This document shows, piece after piece, positions 43,580 through 53,151 of a DNA stretch of 64,000 nucleotides. The position numbers and the translations under genes were made by a program. The stretch's first letter is position 1. Each line of letters opens with the position of its first letter. Where the stretch lies: NCBI RefSeq assembly GCF_017353515.1, contig NZ_JAFMPY010000007.1, positions 62,001-126,000 of the forward strand, written 5' to 3'. The DNA comes from Jiella sonneratiae (lineage in GTDB: Bacteria > Pseudomonadota > Alphaproteobacteria > Rhizobiales > Rhizobiaceae). The notes below the pieces were generated by a model, which saw nothing but the letters and a program-made list of their open reading frames with translations, was not told where the DNA came from and made no database searches.

Positions 43580-44443
43580 ATGTCGAATGCGCTCAGACTT
43601 GCGAAAGGGACCTTCGGCCGTGTCGCTCTCCTCGACATGGACCGTCCGCTGGTGCGGCACGCCCATCCGCATTGCCACGTTCTCCTGAAGGTCGAGGGGG
43701 CGGACGCGCAGTTTTCGGTCGGCCGGCGCATGGTGCCGCTCACCGACGAGAGCGCCGTCCTGATCAATGCATGGGAGCCGCACGCCTACGCCCATTTCGA
43801 CGGGCAGCCGGCGACGATCATCCTCGCCCTCTACATCGAGCCCGACTGGCTCGGCGCATTTCGCCCGAACTGGAAGGCAAGCGGCGCGCCTGACTTCTTT
43901 ACCGAAGCGGTCGGCGCGACGACGCCGGCGATCCGCCGCCTGACCCGGAGCCTCGCCGAGGCGATGGTGCACGATCCGGGCGACGCGCCCCGTCACGAGC
44001 GGCTCCTCGCCGAGCTGATGATCGCCGTCGTCGAACGCTTCACCGACTGGCGCGGCACGCCGTATTCGCTTCGCCTCGCGGCCGCCTCCTTCGTCGATCA
44101 CCGGGTGCGCAAGGCGGCACGGATGATCGAGGCCGATCCCTGCCGCGTCGGCGACATGAACCGGCTGGCCGGCGACGTCGGCCTCTCGCGGGCGCATTTC
44201 TTCCGGCTCTTCGAAGCCTCGCTGAAGGTGAGCCCGCGGGTCTATCTCAACGTCGTGCGGATGGAACGCGCGGTCCAGGCGGTGGCGGAAGGAACGGCTT
44301 CCTTCGCCGCCGTCTCCGAGAGCCTCGGCTTTTCCGCGCCGGCGCATTTCTCGCGTTTCTTCCACGATCATGCCGGATCCTCGCCGACCGCCTTCCGCCA
44401 CGTCTCGGCGCTGCGCGGCGGCGATTATGAGACTCTTCGGTAA
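43580..44443 (+). CDS. AraC-family regulator upstream of the furoate-type operon
   Basis: A 287-residue regulator with an N-terminal cupin-like sensing domain (PLVRHAHPHCHVLLKVEG) and a C-terminal double HTH (LAGDVGLSRAHFFRLFEAS; LGFSAPAHFSRFFHDHAG). The start could also be the ATG at 43562; neither has a strong ribosome-binding site. It lies 87 bp before the hydroxylase genes on the same strand. Furoate genes in Pseudomonas are, as I recall, under an AraC-type activator, so this is the natural candidate regulator. Confidence 0.85.
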   Translation: MSNALRLAKGTFGRVALLDMDRPLVRHAHPHCHVLLKVEGADAQFSVGRRMVPLTDESAVLINAWEPHAYAHFDGQPATIILALYIEPDWLGAFRPNWKASGAPDFFTEAVGATTPAIRRLTRSLAEAMVHDPGDAPRHERLLAELMIAVVERFTDWRGTPYSLRLAAASFVDHRVRKAARMIEADPCRVGDMNRLAGDVGLSRAHFFRLFEASLKVSPRVYLNVVRMERAVQAVAEGTASFAAVSESLGFSAPAHFSRFFHDHAGSSPTAFRHVSALRGGDYETLR

Positions 44444-44530
44444 GCGCTGCGACGTCTCGGGATCGCGGGCGCCGACCCGCGGGCCGTAACCTCCCCTCAA
44501 CGGCGTCCGCTCGGGCGTCAGGGAGGTTCA

Positions 44531-47515
44531 ATGACGATCAATCCGTCCGCCGGTCGCTGGACCGGCCGATCGGTTCCGCGCGTCGAGGATGCGGCGCTCC
44601 TTTCGGGGCGCGCGCGGTTCGTTGACGACCTGCCGACGGCGGCCGGGACACTTTACGCGGCGATCGTCCGCTCGCCGCACGGCCATGCCGACATCCGCTC
44701 GATCGACGTCGCGGACGCCATGAAGAGCGCGGGTGTCGCGGCGGTCGTCACCGGCGACGACATCAGGCGCCTCACCCGCTCGATGACCGTCGGCGTCAAG
44801 GCCGATGTCGAATGCTGGCCGATCGCCACCGACCGCGTGCGCTATGTCGGCGAGCCGGTGGCGGTCGTCGTCGCCGCCGACCGCTATCTCGCCGAGGATG
44901 CGGCGGAGAAGGTCGCCGTCGACTATGCGGTTCTTCCGGCGGTCGTGGAGCCGGTCGCGGCGCTGTCCGGCGACGCGCCGGTTCTGCATCCCTCGCTCGG
45001 CGGCAACCTGATCAACGAGCGGCGCTTTTCCTACGGCGACCCGGACGGGGCCTTCGCCTCCGCGGCGCACCGGATCGGCATCGACGTCACCTATCCGCGC
45101 AATTCCTGCACGCCGATCGAGACCTACGGCGTCGTCGCGAGCTACGATCCCGGCGAGGACGCCTACGACATCCTCGCCAATTTCCAGGGCCCGTTCTCGA
45201 TCCACGCCGTCGTCGCCCGCGCCCTGAATGTGCCCGGCAACCGGATGCGGCTGAGGACGCCGCCGTCCTCCGGCGGCAGCTACGGCATCAAGCAGGGCGT
45301 CTTTCCCTACATGATCCTGATGGGCGTCGCCGCGCGCATCGCCGGACGGCCGGTCAAATGGATCGAGGACCGGCTGGAGCATCTCGCCGCCTCGGTCTCG
45401 GCGACCAACCGGGTGACGCGGCTGGAGGCCGCCGTCGAGCCGGACGGGCGGATCACCGCGCTTTCGTGGGATCAGATCGAGGATTGCGGGGCGCATCTGC
45501 GCGCGCCCGAGCCGGCGACGCTCTACCGCATGCACGGCAACATGACCGGCGCCTATGCGATCGACAATCTTGCGATCCGCAACCGCGTGGTCCTGACCAA
45601 CAAGACGCCGACGGGTCTCAATCGCGGCTTCGGCGGGCCGCAGATCTACTTTCCCCTCGAACGGCTGATGCAGCGGATCGCGAGGGAACTCGGACTCGAT
45701 CCGCTGGCCGTCATCCGACGCAATCTCGTCCCCGCCGGCAGCTTTCCCTACCGCACGGCGAGCGGGGCGCTGCTCGATTCCGGCGACTATCAGGCGGCGC
45801 TCGATCGCGCCGTCGAGGAGGGCGGTCTCGACGAACTCACGCGCCGCCGCGACGAAGCGCGGGCCGAAGGCCGGCTCTACGGCATCGGGCTCGCCGCCGT
45901 GGTCGAGCCGAGCGTTTCCAACATGGGCTACATCACCACCGTCCTGACGCCCGGCCAGCGCGCAAACGCCGGACCGAAGAACGGCGCCCAGGCGACGGCG
46001 ACGATCGCCATCGATCCGCTCGGGGCGGTCTCCGTGAAGGTCGCCTCGGTGCCGCAGGGCCAGGGCCATCGCACGGTGCTCTCGCAGGTCGTCGCCGACG
46101 GCCTCGGACTCGATCCGGCGGCGATCGCAGTGGTGGCCGACGTCGATACGGGGCGGGACGCCTGGTCGATCGCATCGGGCAACTATTCCAGCCGCTTCGC
46201 GCCGGCCGTCGCCGGAGCCGCGAAGCTCGCCGCCGACCGGTTGCGGGCAAAGCTCGCCGAGGTCGCGGCCGGGCAGTTGAACGTTGCGGCGGCCGACGTC
46301 GATTTTTCCGGCGGCCGGGCTCTTTCGCGGTCCAATCCCGACAACTCGGTCTCCTTCGCCCGCGTCGCCGCGGCGGCGCACTGGGCGCCAGGCACGCTGC
46401 CGGGATCGGTCGACCAGACCATACGGGAGACGGTGTTCTGGACGCCGGAACAGCTCGATGCGCCGAACGCCGAGGACGAGGTGAACTCCTCCCTCTGTCA
46501 CGGCTTCATCTTCGACTTCTGCGGCGTCGAGATCGACCGGCGGACGGGCGAGGTCCGGATCGACCGCTACGTGACCATGCACGACTGCGGGACGATCCTG
46601 CATCCGGCGATGGTCGACGGCCAGGTGCGCGGCGGATTCGCCCAGGCGCTCGGCGCCGCGCTCCTCGAGGAGTTCGCCTATGGCGCGGACGGGAGCTTCC
46701 GGTCGGGTACGCTCGCCGACTATCTGATTCCGACGGTGATGGAGGTGCCGGACCCGGTCATCCTGCATTACGAGAGCCCGTCGCCCTTCACGCCGCTCGG
46801 CGCCAAGGGGGTGGGCGAGGGCAACTGCATGTCGACGCCGGCCTGCATCGCCAATGCGGTCGCCGACGCGATCGGCGCCGACGACCTCGTGCTGCCCCTC
46901 TCGCCGAGCCGCATCGCCGGTCTTCTCGCGGGCGAGGAGCCGCAGCCGAAGGTGACGCCGAAGCCGGCCGAAAAAGCCGCGCCCGGCGGCGGGCGCAAGC
47001 TGACCGGCGAGGGCTCGGCCGACGTCGCGGCCTCGCGCGAAGACGTCTGGCGCATGCTCCTCGATCCCGCGACGCTTTCGGCGATCATCCCCGGCTCCCA
47101 TGGCGTCGAGAAGGTCTCCGACACCCGTTTCACCGCCGACGTGACGCTGGGCGTCGGCCCGGTGAAAGGCCGATACAAGGCCGACATCGAACTGTCCGAT
47201 CTCGACGAGCCGAACGGCGTGACGCTGACCGGCAGGACCGTCGGCGCCCTCGGTTCGGGCGAAGGATCCGGGCGCGTCACGCTCGAAGATCTCGGCGGCG
47301 GGCGCACCCGCATCGCCTATTCCTACGAGGCGGCGATCGGCGGCAAGGTCGCCTCGGTCGGCGGCCGGCTCCTGGACGGGGCGGCGCGGGTCGTCATCGG
47401 CCAGTTCTTCAAGGCGCTCGCCACCCATGCCGGCGGTGGCCGCGCCGGCGCCGGAAACATGCCGGGCGCCGGCCTTTTCGCCCGCCTCAGGGCCCTGATC
47501 GGAGGTGGCCGATGA
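44531..47515 (+). CDS. hmfA: molybdenum hydroxylase large subunit fused to a CoxG/SRPBCC domain, probable 2-furoyl-CoA dehydrogenase large subunit
   Basis: A 994-residue protein. Residues 1-790 are the xanthine-dehydrogenase-family molybdopterin subunit: PRVEDAALLSGRARFVDDLP, molybdopterin-contact NRGFGGPQIYFPLE, and catalytic Glu in KGVGEGNCM. Residues from about 825 form a CoxG-like SRPBCC domain (REDVWRMLLDPATLSAIIPG). The loop is GFGG, not the Cys-containing loop of true CO dehydrogenase. Gene order A-B-C-D-E with a CoA ligase and a crotonase points to furoyl-CoA dehydrogenase, which hydroxylates 2-furoyl-CoA at C5. Other aryl- or acyl-CoA substrates remain possible. Confidence 0.75.
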   Translation: MTINPSAGRWTGRSVPRVEDAALLSGRARFVDDLPTAAGTLYAAIVRSPHGHADIRSIDVADAMKSAGVAAVVTGDDIRRLTRSMTVGVKADVECWPIATDRVRYVGEPVAVVVAADRYLAEDAAEKVAVDYAVLPAVVEPVAALSGDAPVLHPSLGGNLINERRFSYGDPDGAFASAAHRIGIDVTYPRNSCTPIETYGVVASYDPGEDAYDILANFQGPFSIHAVVARALNVPGNRMRLRTPPSSGGSYGIKQGVFPYMILMGVAARIAGRPVKWIEDRLEHLAASVSATNRVTRLEAAVEPDGRITALSWDQIEDCGAHLRAPEPATLYRMHGNMTGAYAIDNLAIRNRVVLTNKTPTGLNRGFGGPQIYFPLERLMQRIARELGLDPLAVIRRNLVPAGSFPYRTASGALLDSGDYQAALDRAVEEGGLDELTRRRDEARAEGRLYGIGLAAVVEPSVSNMGYITTVLTPGQRANAGPKNGAQATATIAIDPLGAVSVKVASVPQGQGHRTVLSQVVADGLGLDPAAIAVVADVDTGRDAWSIASGNYSSRFAPAVAGAAKLAADRLRAKLAEVAAGQLNVAAADVDFSGGRALSRSNPDNSVSFARVAAAAHWAPGTLPGSVDQTIRETVFWTPEQLDAPNAEDEVNSSLCHGFIFDFCGVEIDRRTGEVRIDRYVTMHDCGTILHPAMVDGQVRGGFAQALGAALLEEFAYGADGSFRSGTLADYLIPTVMEVPDPVILHYESPSPFTPLGAKGVGEGNCMSTPACIANAVADAIGADDLVLPLSPSRIAGLLAGEEPQPKVTPKPAEKAAPGGGRKLTGEGSADVAASREDVWRMLLDPATLSAIIPGSHGVEKVSDTRFTADVTLGVGPVKGRYKADIELSDLDEPNGVTLTGRTVGALGSGEGSGRVTLEDLGGGRTRIAYSYEAAIGGKVASVGGRLLDGAARVVIGQFFKALATHAGGGRAGAGNMPGAGLFARLRALIGGGR

Positions 47516-48342
47516 AGCCGGCCCCCTTCGATTTCGTCAGGGCCGACAGTCTCGGCGAAGCGCTGGAGGCGCTCCACGAGGCGGGGGACGAGGCGCGGGT
47601 GATCGCCGGCGGCCAGTCGCTGGTGCCGATGCTCAACATGCGGCTCGCGCGGCCCTCGGTTCTGGTCGACGTCATGCGGATCCGGGAGCTTTGCCGGATC
47701 GAGGAGCGCAAGGGGCAGATCGTCGTCGGCGCCGCGGTGAAGCAGGTCGAGCTGGAGCGCTGGTCGCCGCTCGCCGCGCTGCTTCCTCTGGTCGCTTCGG
47801 CACTGCCCTGGGTCGGTCATGCCCAGACGCGATCGCGCGGCACGGTCTGCGGCTCGCTCGCCCATGCCGATCCGAGCGCCGAGCTGCCGCTCGCCCTTCT
47901 GGCGCTCGGCGGCGAGGTGCATCTGCGCAATCGCCGCAAGAAACGTGTCCTGCCGGCCTCCGCCTTCTTCATGGGCATGATGGCGACCGCCGTCGAACCC
48001 GGCGAGATGATCGAGGCGGTCGCCTTTCCGAGCCATCCGATGGGAACCGGAACCGCTTTCAACGAGGTCGCGCGTCGGCACGGCGACTTCGCCATCGTCG
48101 CCTGCGCGGCGATCGCACGGGCGGACGGCACGAACCGCCTCGCCGTCGGCGGCGTTGCCGATACGCCGCAGGCGATCGAGCTGCCGGACCCGGCCGACGA
48201 CGGCTTCGAGGACGCTCTCAACGAATTCGCCTGGAGCCTCGGCGCCCGCGACGACCTGCATGCCAGCGCCCGCTACCGCCGCGATCTCGTCCGCTCGCTC
48301 GGGCGCCAAACCGTCGAGGAGGCCATCGCATGGCGAAGCTGA
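47512..48342 (+). CDS. hmfB: molybdenum hydroxylase FAD-binding subunit, probable furoyl-CoA dehydrogenase
   Basis: A 276-residue CoxM-type flavin subunit. FAD-binding motifs are ARVIAGGQSLVPMLNMRLA and TRSRGTVCGSLAHADPSAE. There is no 4Fe-4S insertion, which argues against 4-hydroxybenzoyl-CoA reductase. The ATG overlaps the large-subunit stop (ATGA), and the 3' end overlaps the next gene by 13 bases. It passes electrons from the Fe-S subunit to the acceptor. Confidence 0.78.
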   Translation: MKPAPFDFVRADSLGEALEALHEAGDEARVIAGGQSLVPMLNMRLARPSVLVDVMRIRELCRIEERKGQIVVGAAVKQVELERWSPLAALLPLVASALPWVGHAQTRSRGTVCGSLAHADPSAELPLALLALGGEVHLRNRRKKRVLPASAFFMGMMATAVEPGEMIEAVAFPSHPMGTGTAFNEVARRHGDFAIVACAAIARADGTNRLAVGGVADTPQAIELPDPADDGFEDALNEFAWSLGARDDLHASARYRRDLVRSLGRQTVEEAIAWRS

Positions 48343-48839
48343 GCCGCGAGGCAAGCCACGAGGTCCGCTTTCGCCTCAACGGGCGAAACGTCACGGCGCA
48401 GGCTCCGGCGCGCATGCTGCTGACCGACCTTCTGCGCCACGTCCTGGGCGAGACCGGCACGCATGTCGGCTGCGAGCACGGCGTCTGTGGCGCCTGCACG
48501 GTGCAGCTCGACGGCGAACCGGTGCGTGCCTGCCTGATGCTCGCGGCACAGGCCGAAGGCGCCGACATCCGCACCGTCGAGGGGCTGGAGCTTGCGCCGG
48601 GCGCGCTCTCGCCGCTCCAGGCCGCGTTCCGCGAGCATTTCGCGCTGCAATGCGGCTTCTGCACCGCCGGCATCCTGATGAGCCTCGACGCGCTGCTTGA
48701 GCGCGCGCCTGATGCCTCCGAGGAGACCATCCGGGAGCATCTGTCCGGGCACCTTTGCCGATGCACCGGCTACACGCCGATCGTGAAGGCGGCGCTCGCC
48801 GCGCAGGCGCAATTGAAGGAGGAGGCCGCGAATGCTTGA
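48330..48839 (+). CDS. hmfC: molybdenum hydroxylase 2Fe-2S subunit, probable furoyl-CoA dehydrogenase
   Basis: A 169-residue CoxS-type protein with both [2Fe-2S] sites. The plant-ferredoxin site is CEHGVCGACTVQLDG plus a later Cys (VRACLM), and the second is QCGFCTAG with CRCTGYTPIV. Together with the overlapping large and FAD subunits it forms the trimeric hydroxylase. It overlaps the CoA ligase gene by 8 bases, so the operon is tightly coupled. Confidence 0.8.
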   Translation: MAKLSREASHEVRFRLNGRNVTAQAPARMLLTDLLRHVLGETGTHVGCEHGVCGACTVQLDGEPVRACLMLAAQAEGADIRTVEGLELAPGALSPLQAAFREHFALQCGFCTAGILMSLDALLERAPDASEETIREHLSGHLCRCTGYTPIVKAALAAQAQLKEEAANA

Positions 48840-50367
48840 CCTTGGAACCAGCCTGATCGCCAGCGTCGAACGCGATCCGACCGCGCTCGCGATCTCCGAC
48901 GGCGACCTCGACCTGACCTATGGCGAATGGTTCGCGAAGATCTCGGCCCTGGTGGACGGCCTCGGCACGATGGGCCTGAAGCCCGGCGACCACGTCCTGA
49001 CCGTCATGCAGAACCGCTGGGAGAACGCCTCGCTGCACTGGGCCTGCCAGCTGGCGGGCCTGATCGTCACGCCGATCAACTGGCGTGCCAAGCCCGACGA
49101 GGTCGACTACGCCCTGGAGGACAGCGAAGCGAGAGCGGTCTTCTATCAGGACGTCTCCGCCGAGGCCGTCTCCACGTCCGGAAAGGCTCAGAACCTGCCA
49201 CGAGTGATGGCGGGCAAGGCCGAGGGCGGCGCGGACTCGCTCTCTGACATGCTGTCGGGCAGCGCAGCGGACGCTTCTCCGAGGGCATCGGCCGAGGACT
49301 GGTCGCTGATGCTCTACACCTCGGGCACGACCTCGCGTCCGAAGGGCGTGCCGCGTCGGCACCGCGCCGAGCGCGCGGCGGCTCTCGCCCATGTGGCGCA
49401 GAACCTCTACCGCCACGGCGAGCGGACCCTCGGCGTCATGCCGCTCTACCACACCATGGGGGTGCGGTCGCTGCTCGCCTCCTCGCTGATCGGCGGCGCC
49501 TTCGTCTGCCTGCGGCGCTTCGACGTCGCGGGAGCGCTCGAGACGATCGAGGCGAAGAAGGTCACCAACCTCTATCTCGTGCCGACGCTCTATCACGACA
49601 TCATCCATCACCAGGCGTTCACCAGGCAGAAGGTCGCCTCGGTCACCAAGCTCGGCTTCGCCGGCGCCTCGATGACCGACGGGCTGATGAAGAAGCTGAA
49701 TGCTGCCTTCGAGCCGGAGCTCTTCGTCAATCACTACGGATCTTCCGAGGTCTATACCTGCACGATCGACCAGAACGCGCCGCTGAAGCCGGGCTCGGCA
49801 GGCCGATCCGGCCTCAACCAGCTGATCCGCGTGGTGCCGCTCGGCGCCAATGACGCCGAGACACGGGCCAAGCCCGGCGAGGAGGGCGAGATCGTCGCGC
49901 TGCTCAAGGGCGACGAGGCCTTCGAGGGCTACTGGAAGCGTCCCGAGGCGACGGCGAAGGCGCTGCGGGGCGGCTGGTACTTCACCGGCGACACCGGCTA
50001 TTTCGACGAGGATGGCGACCTCTTCGTCACCGGTCGCGCCGACGACATGATCATCACCGGCGGCGAGAACGTCTCGCCCGTGGAGGTCGAGAGCTGCCTG
50101 TCGCTGCATCCGGCCGTCGCCGAGGTCGCCGTCGTCGGGCTCCCGGACGAGCGCTGGGGCAAGATCGTCACGGCCTTCGTCAAGCGTTCGCAGCCCGTCG
50201 AGGAGGCCGATCTCGACGCCCACTGCAAGACCTCCGGCCTGGCGAATTTCCGGCGCCCGCGCGCCTATGTCTTCGTCGACGAGATCCCGAAATCGCCGGT
50301 CGGCAAGCTGCTGCGCCGCAAGCTGGTGGCCGGAGAATACCAGGCCGAGACGGCACGGCCGGCCTGA
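48832..50367 (+). CDS. hmfD: AMP-forming acyl-CoA ligase, probable 2-furoate-CoA ligase
   Basis: A 511-residue ANL-superfamily enzyme. The P-loop is LMLYTSGTTSRPKGVPRRH, with the A5-type NHYGSSEVYTC, the hinge GRADDMIITGGENVSPVE, and the catalytic Lys in PKSPVGKLLRRKL. It activates a carboxylate as its CoA thioester. The substrate is inferred from the downstream hydroxylase and crotonase set; benzoate or a related acid is the main alternative. Confidence 0.78.
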   Translation: MLDLGTSLIASVERDPTALAISDGDLDLTYGEWFAKISALVDGLGTMGLKPGDHVLTVMQNRWENASLHWACQLAGLIVTPINWRAKPDEVDYALEDSEARAVFYQDVSAEAVSTSGKAQNLPRVMAGKAEGGADSLSDMLSGSAADASPRASAEDWSLMLYTSGTTSRPKGVPRRHRAERAAALAHVAQNLYRHGERTLGVMPLYHTMGVRSLLASSLIGGAFVCLRRFDVAGALETIEAKKVTNLYLVPTLYHDIIHHQAFTRQKVASVTKLGFAGASMTDGLMKKLNAAFEPELFVNHYGSSEVYTCTIDQNAPLKPGSAGRSGLNQLIRVVPLGANDAETRAKPGEEGEIVALLKGDEAFEGYWKRPEATAKALRGGWYFTGDTGYFDEDGDLFVTGRADDMIITGGENVSPVEVESCLSLHPAVAEVAVVGLPDERWGKIVTAFVKRSQPVEEADLDAHCKTSGLANFRRPRAYVFVDEIPKSPVGKLLRRKLVAGEYQAETARPA

Positions 50368-50411
50368 GGCCGGCACTTTCCCTTTCCAGACATTCAAGGA
50401 CGACCAGACCC

Positions 50412-51218
50412 ATGAGCGAGACCTACAGCTTCACCGATCCGCGCCTTGCCGAACTCGACGGCTTCAAGGTGACCATCGATCCCGCCAAAAAGCGCGCCGA
50501 CGTGACGCTTTCGCGCCCGCCGCTCAACGTCATCTCGATGCCGCAGCGCGACCAGCTGCGCCTCGTCTTCGAGACCCTCGACGCGGACGAGCGCGTGCGC
50601 ATCGTCGTCCTGTCGGGCGAGGGCGAGCACTTCTCGTCCGGCGGCAACATCAAGGGCTTCATGGAGGCGAGCCCCGAGCACGTCTCCAAGCTCGCCTGGA
50701 ACGTCGCCGCGCCGGCCCGCTGCTCCAAGCCGGTGATCGCGGCCAATCGCGGCTACACTTTCGGCGTCGGCTTCGAGATCTCGCTCGCCTGCGATTTCCG
50801 CATCGTCTCGCAGACCTGCTTCTACGCCCTGCCCGAGCAGAAGCTCGGCCAGATTCCGGGCTCCGGCGGTTCCGCACGGTTGCAGAAGATCGTCGGCGTC
50901 ACCCGCACCAAGGACATCGTGATGCGCTCCAAGCGCATCCCCGGGAAGACGGCCGTGGAATGGGGCATCGCCACCGAATGCGTCGCCGACGGCGAACTGG
51001 AAGCGACGGTCGACGCGCTGGTGGACGAGCTCCTCGAGTTCTCGCCGCTCGCCCAGCGCACGGCGAAGAAGATGCTGAACGAAACCGACGACGCCTTCCT
51101 GACGACGGCGATCGAGCTCGAGGGGCTGAACTACAGCCGCCTGCGCCAGTCCGAGGATTTCAAGGAAGGCGTCGAAGCCTTTCACGCAAAGCGAAAGCCG
51201 AACTTCACGGGGCGCTGA
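50412..51218 (+). CDS. hmfE: crotonase-family protein, probable 2-oxoglutaroyl-CoA hydrolase
   Basis: A 268-residue enoyl-CoA hydratase/isomerase-fold protein. The oxyanion-hole strands are HFSSGGNIKGF and GYTFGVGFEISLACDFR, followed by PEQKLGQIPGSGGSARL. In the furoate pathway the crotonase-family HmfE releases 2-oxoglutarate from its CoA thioester. It starts 44 bp after the ligase gene with AAGGACG as the ribosome-binding site. Activity is assigned by position. Confidence 0.72.
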   Translation: MSETYSFTDPRLAELDGFKVTIDPAKKRADVTLSRPPLNVISMPQRDQLRLVFETLDADERVRIVVLSGEGEHFSSGGNIKGFMEASPEHVSKLAWNVAAPARCSKPVIAANRGYTFGVGFEISLACDFRIVSQTCFYALPEQKLGQIPGSGGSARLQKIVGVTRTKDIVMRSKRIPGKTAVEWGIATECVADGELEATVDALVDELLEFSPLAQRTAKKMLNETDDAFLTTAIELEGLNYSRLRQSEDFKEGVEAFHAKRKPNFTGR

Positions 51219-51289
51219 GGGAGGAGCGTCGGCGGCGTGCACGGGCGTCGCTGCCGGGGCCGGAAGTCGAATTTCACAGGGAGGCAGAC

Positions 51290-52558
51290 ATGGACGCAAG
51301 CAAGCGAGGATTCATCGAACCGGGACCGGGGATCGCATCCGGCCTCCGGGATCTGCCGGCGAACCTCAATCTGAAGACGGGCAGCGCCGGTCTCGTCGCC
51401 GCGATCTTCGGCTGCTCCGGCCCGGCGCTCATCGTCATCGGTGCGGCGGGGACCGGCCATCTGACCAACGGCCAGACGGTCGCCTGGCTGCTGGCGATCT
51501 ACGGGCTCGGCGGGCTGATCAGCTTCGTCATGGCGCTGCACTACCGGATGCCCATCACCGGCGCCTATTCGATTCCCGGCGCCGCGCTGGTGGCGGGGTC
51601 GCTCGCGACCTTCCCGTTCGACCAGGCCGTCGGCGCCTTCGTCATGGCCGGCGTCATCGTGCTCGTCCTCGGCGTCACGGGGCTGATCGGCAAGGTGATG
51701 CGCTGGCTGCCGATGCCGATCGTCATGGCGATGATCGCCGGGGCGCTGATCCGTTTCGGCATCGGTGCGGTCACCGCGATCGACAAGCTGCCGCTCGTCG
51801 TCGGCGCCGCGATCGTCGCGTTCTTCCTGTCGATGCGCTTCGTCAAGGTCGTGCCGCCTGTGCTGTCGGCGCTGGTGGTCGGGCTGATCGCGGTCGCCCT
51901 GACCGGGTCGTTCGGGACGAACGACGCCGGCATCAGCTTCGTGGCGCCGGAATTCACCGCGCCGGCCTTCACGCTCGACGCTTTCCTCGCGATCGCCGTG
52001 CCGCTCGCCATCCTGGTGGTGGGCGCCGAGAACGCCCAGGCGACCGGCGTCCTCCTGGCGGAAGACTACCCCGCGCCGGTCAACGCCATGACGATCATTT
52101 CCGGCGTCGGCGGCATCCTTGCGGGGTTTCTGGGCGGCCACAACGCCAACATCGCCGGGCCGATGACGGCGATCTGCTCGTCCGACCAGGCGGGCGAGGA
52201 CAAGCGGGGGCGCTATGCCGCGACCGTCGTCAACGGCGTTCTCTTCGCCGGCTTCGGCATCTTCGCCGGCGCGGTGGTGCCGCTCGTCCTGATGCTGCCG
52301 GGCCCGCTCATCGGCGCGGTGGCGGGGCTTGCGATGATCAACGTTCTGGTGATGGCCTTCCAGTCGGCTTTTTCGAAAGCCGCGGGATTCCAGATCGGCG
52401 CCTTCGTCGCCCTGGTGGTTGCGATGTCGAACGTCGCGATCCTCGGCATCAGCGCGCCGTTCTGGGCGCTGTTCGCGGGCGCCGTCGTCTCGGCGCTGGT
52501 CGAGTGGCCTGCACCTGAGAAGACACGGCCGACGACCTCGGCGACGCCGGCCGGCTGA
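51290..52558 (+). CDS. BenE-family carboxylate permease
   Basis: A 422-residue, roughly 12-helix permease of the benzoate:H+ symporter family. Key blocks are GCSGPALIVIGAAGTGHLT, ALHYRMPITGAYSIPGAA, VGAENAQATGVLLAEDY and GGHNANIAGPMTAICSSDQAG. GGGAGG lies upstream of the ATG at 51290. It follows the furoate genes with a 71-bp gap, and is a good candidate for uptake of the pathway acid, whether furoate or benzoate-like. Confidence 0.85.
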   Translation: MDASKRGFIEPGPGIASGLRDLPANLNLKTGSAGLVAAIFGCSGPALIVIGAAGTGHLTNGQTVAWLLAIYGLGGLISFVMALHYRMPITGAYSIPGAALVAGSLATFPFDQAVGAFVMAGVIVLVLGVTGLIGKVMRWLPMPIVMAMIAGALIRFGIGAVTAIDKLPLVVGAAIVAFFLSMRFVKVVPPVLSALVVGLIAVALTGSFGTNDAGISFVAPEFTAPAFTLDAFLAIAVPLAILVVGAENAQATGVLLAEDYPAPVNAMTIISGVGGILAGFLGGHNANIAGPMTAICSSDQAGEDKRGRYAATVVNGVLFAGFGIFAGAVVPLVLMLPGPLIGAVAGLAMINVLVMAFQSAFSKAAGFQIGAFVALVVAMSNVAILGISAPFWALFAGAVVSALVEWPAPEKTRPTTSATPAG

Positions 52559-52648
52559 GCGACGCGCGGGCTGCAGCCCGATCGAAGGGGAGAACGGAGG
52601 GGGCGTCGGCGTGGCGCCTCCTTCGCATGTCGACGAAAGGACGCTGCG

Positions 52649-53101
52649 GTGGCGCAGGAACTCTATTTCGACGATCTCGACGTCGGACGCCGCTTCGAGA
52701 GCGAGCCGTTCGCCGTCACGGCGGAGGCCATCAAGGCTTTTGCGGAGAGCTACGATCCGCAGCCATTCCATCTCGACGAGAACGCGGCGGCGGACGGCTT
52801 CTTCGGCGGGCTGGTCGCGAGCGGCTGGCACGTCGCCGCCCTGACCATGCGCCGCTTCGTCTTGGAGGGCCTTCCCGTCGCAGGCGGTCTCATCGGCGCC
52901 GGGGCAGAGCTCCAATGGCTCCGCGCCACGAGGCCCGGCGACACGCTTCGGGTGTTCAGCGAGATCCTCGAATGCCGCCCGTCGCGGAGCCGGCCGACCC
53001 GCGGCACGGTGACCATCCGCAGCGAGACGCGCAATCAGCACGGCGCGGTCGTCCAGGTCATGACCACGCGGATCGTCGTGCCTCGCCGGGAACCTGCCTG
53101 A
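52649..53101 (+). CDS. MaoC-like hydratase/dehydratase
   Basis: A 150-residue hot-dog-fold protein starting at GTG, preceded by AAAGG. The hydratase signature is FAESYDPQPFHLDENAA (Asp and His of the R-hydratase motif), then FGGLVASGWHVAAL. It would hydrate an enoyl-CoA. It ends 50 bp from a convergent TRAP gene. It is not part of the described five-gene furoate set. Confidence 0.85.
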   Translation: MAQELYFDDLDVGRRFESEPFAVTAEAIKAFAESYDPQPFHLDENAAADGFFGGLVASGWHVAALTMRRFVLEGLPVAGGLIGAGAELQWLRATRPGDTLRVFSEILECRPSRSRPTRGTVTIRSETRNQHGAVVQVMTTRIVVPRREPA

Positions 53102-53151
53102 GCTCGCGAGGCTGGTCCGGGACCCGGCGCTGTCGCCTGACGCCCTCCCTC

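Noticed and set aside
44528-47428. 966-codon minus-strand frame opposite the hydroxylase large subunit
   Set aside because: Shadow frame; the plus strand has complete molybdopterin-subunit motifs.
47512-48342. 4-hydroxybenzoyl-CoA reductase beta subunit
   Set aside because: The extra 4Fe-4S-binding insertion of HcrB is absent.
44531-48839. Carbon monoxide dehydrogenase (coxLMS)
   Set aside because: The large subunit has a GFGG loop rather than the Cys-containing form I loop, and the neighbours are a CoA ligase and crotonase, not cox maturation genes.
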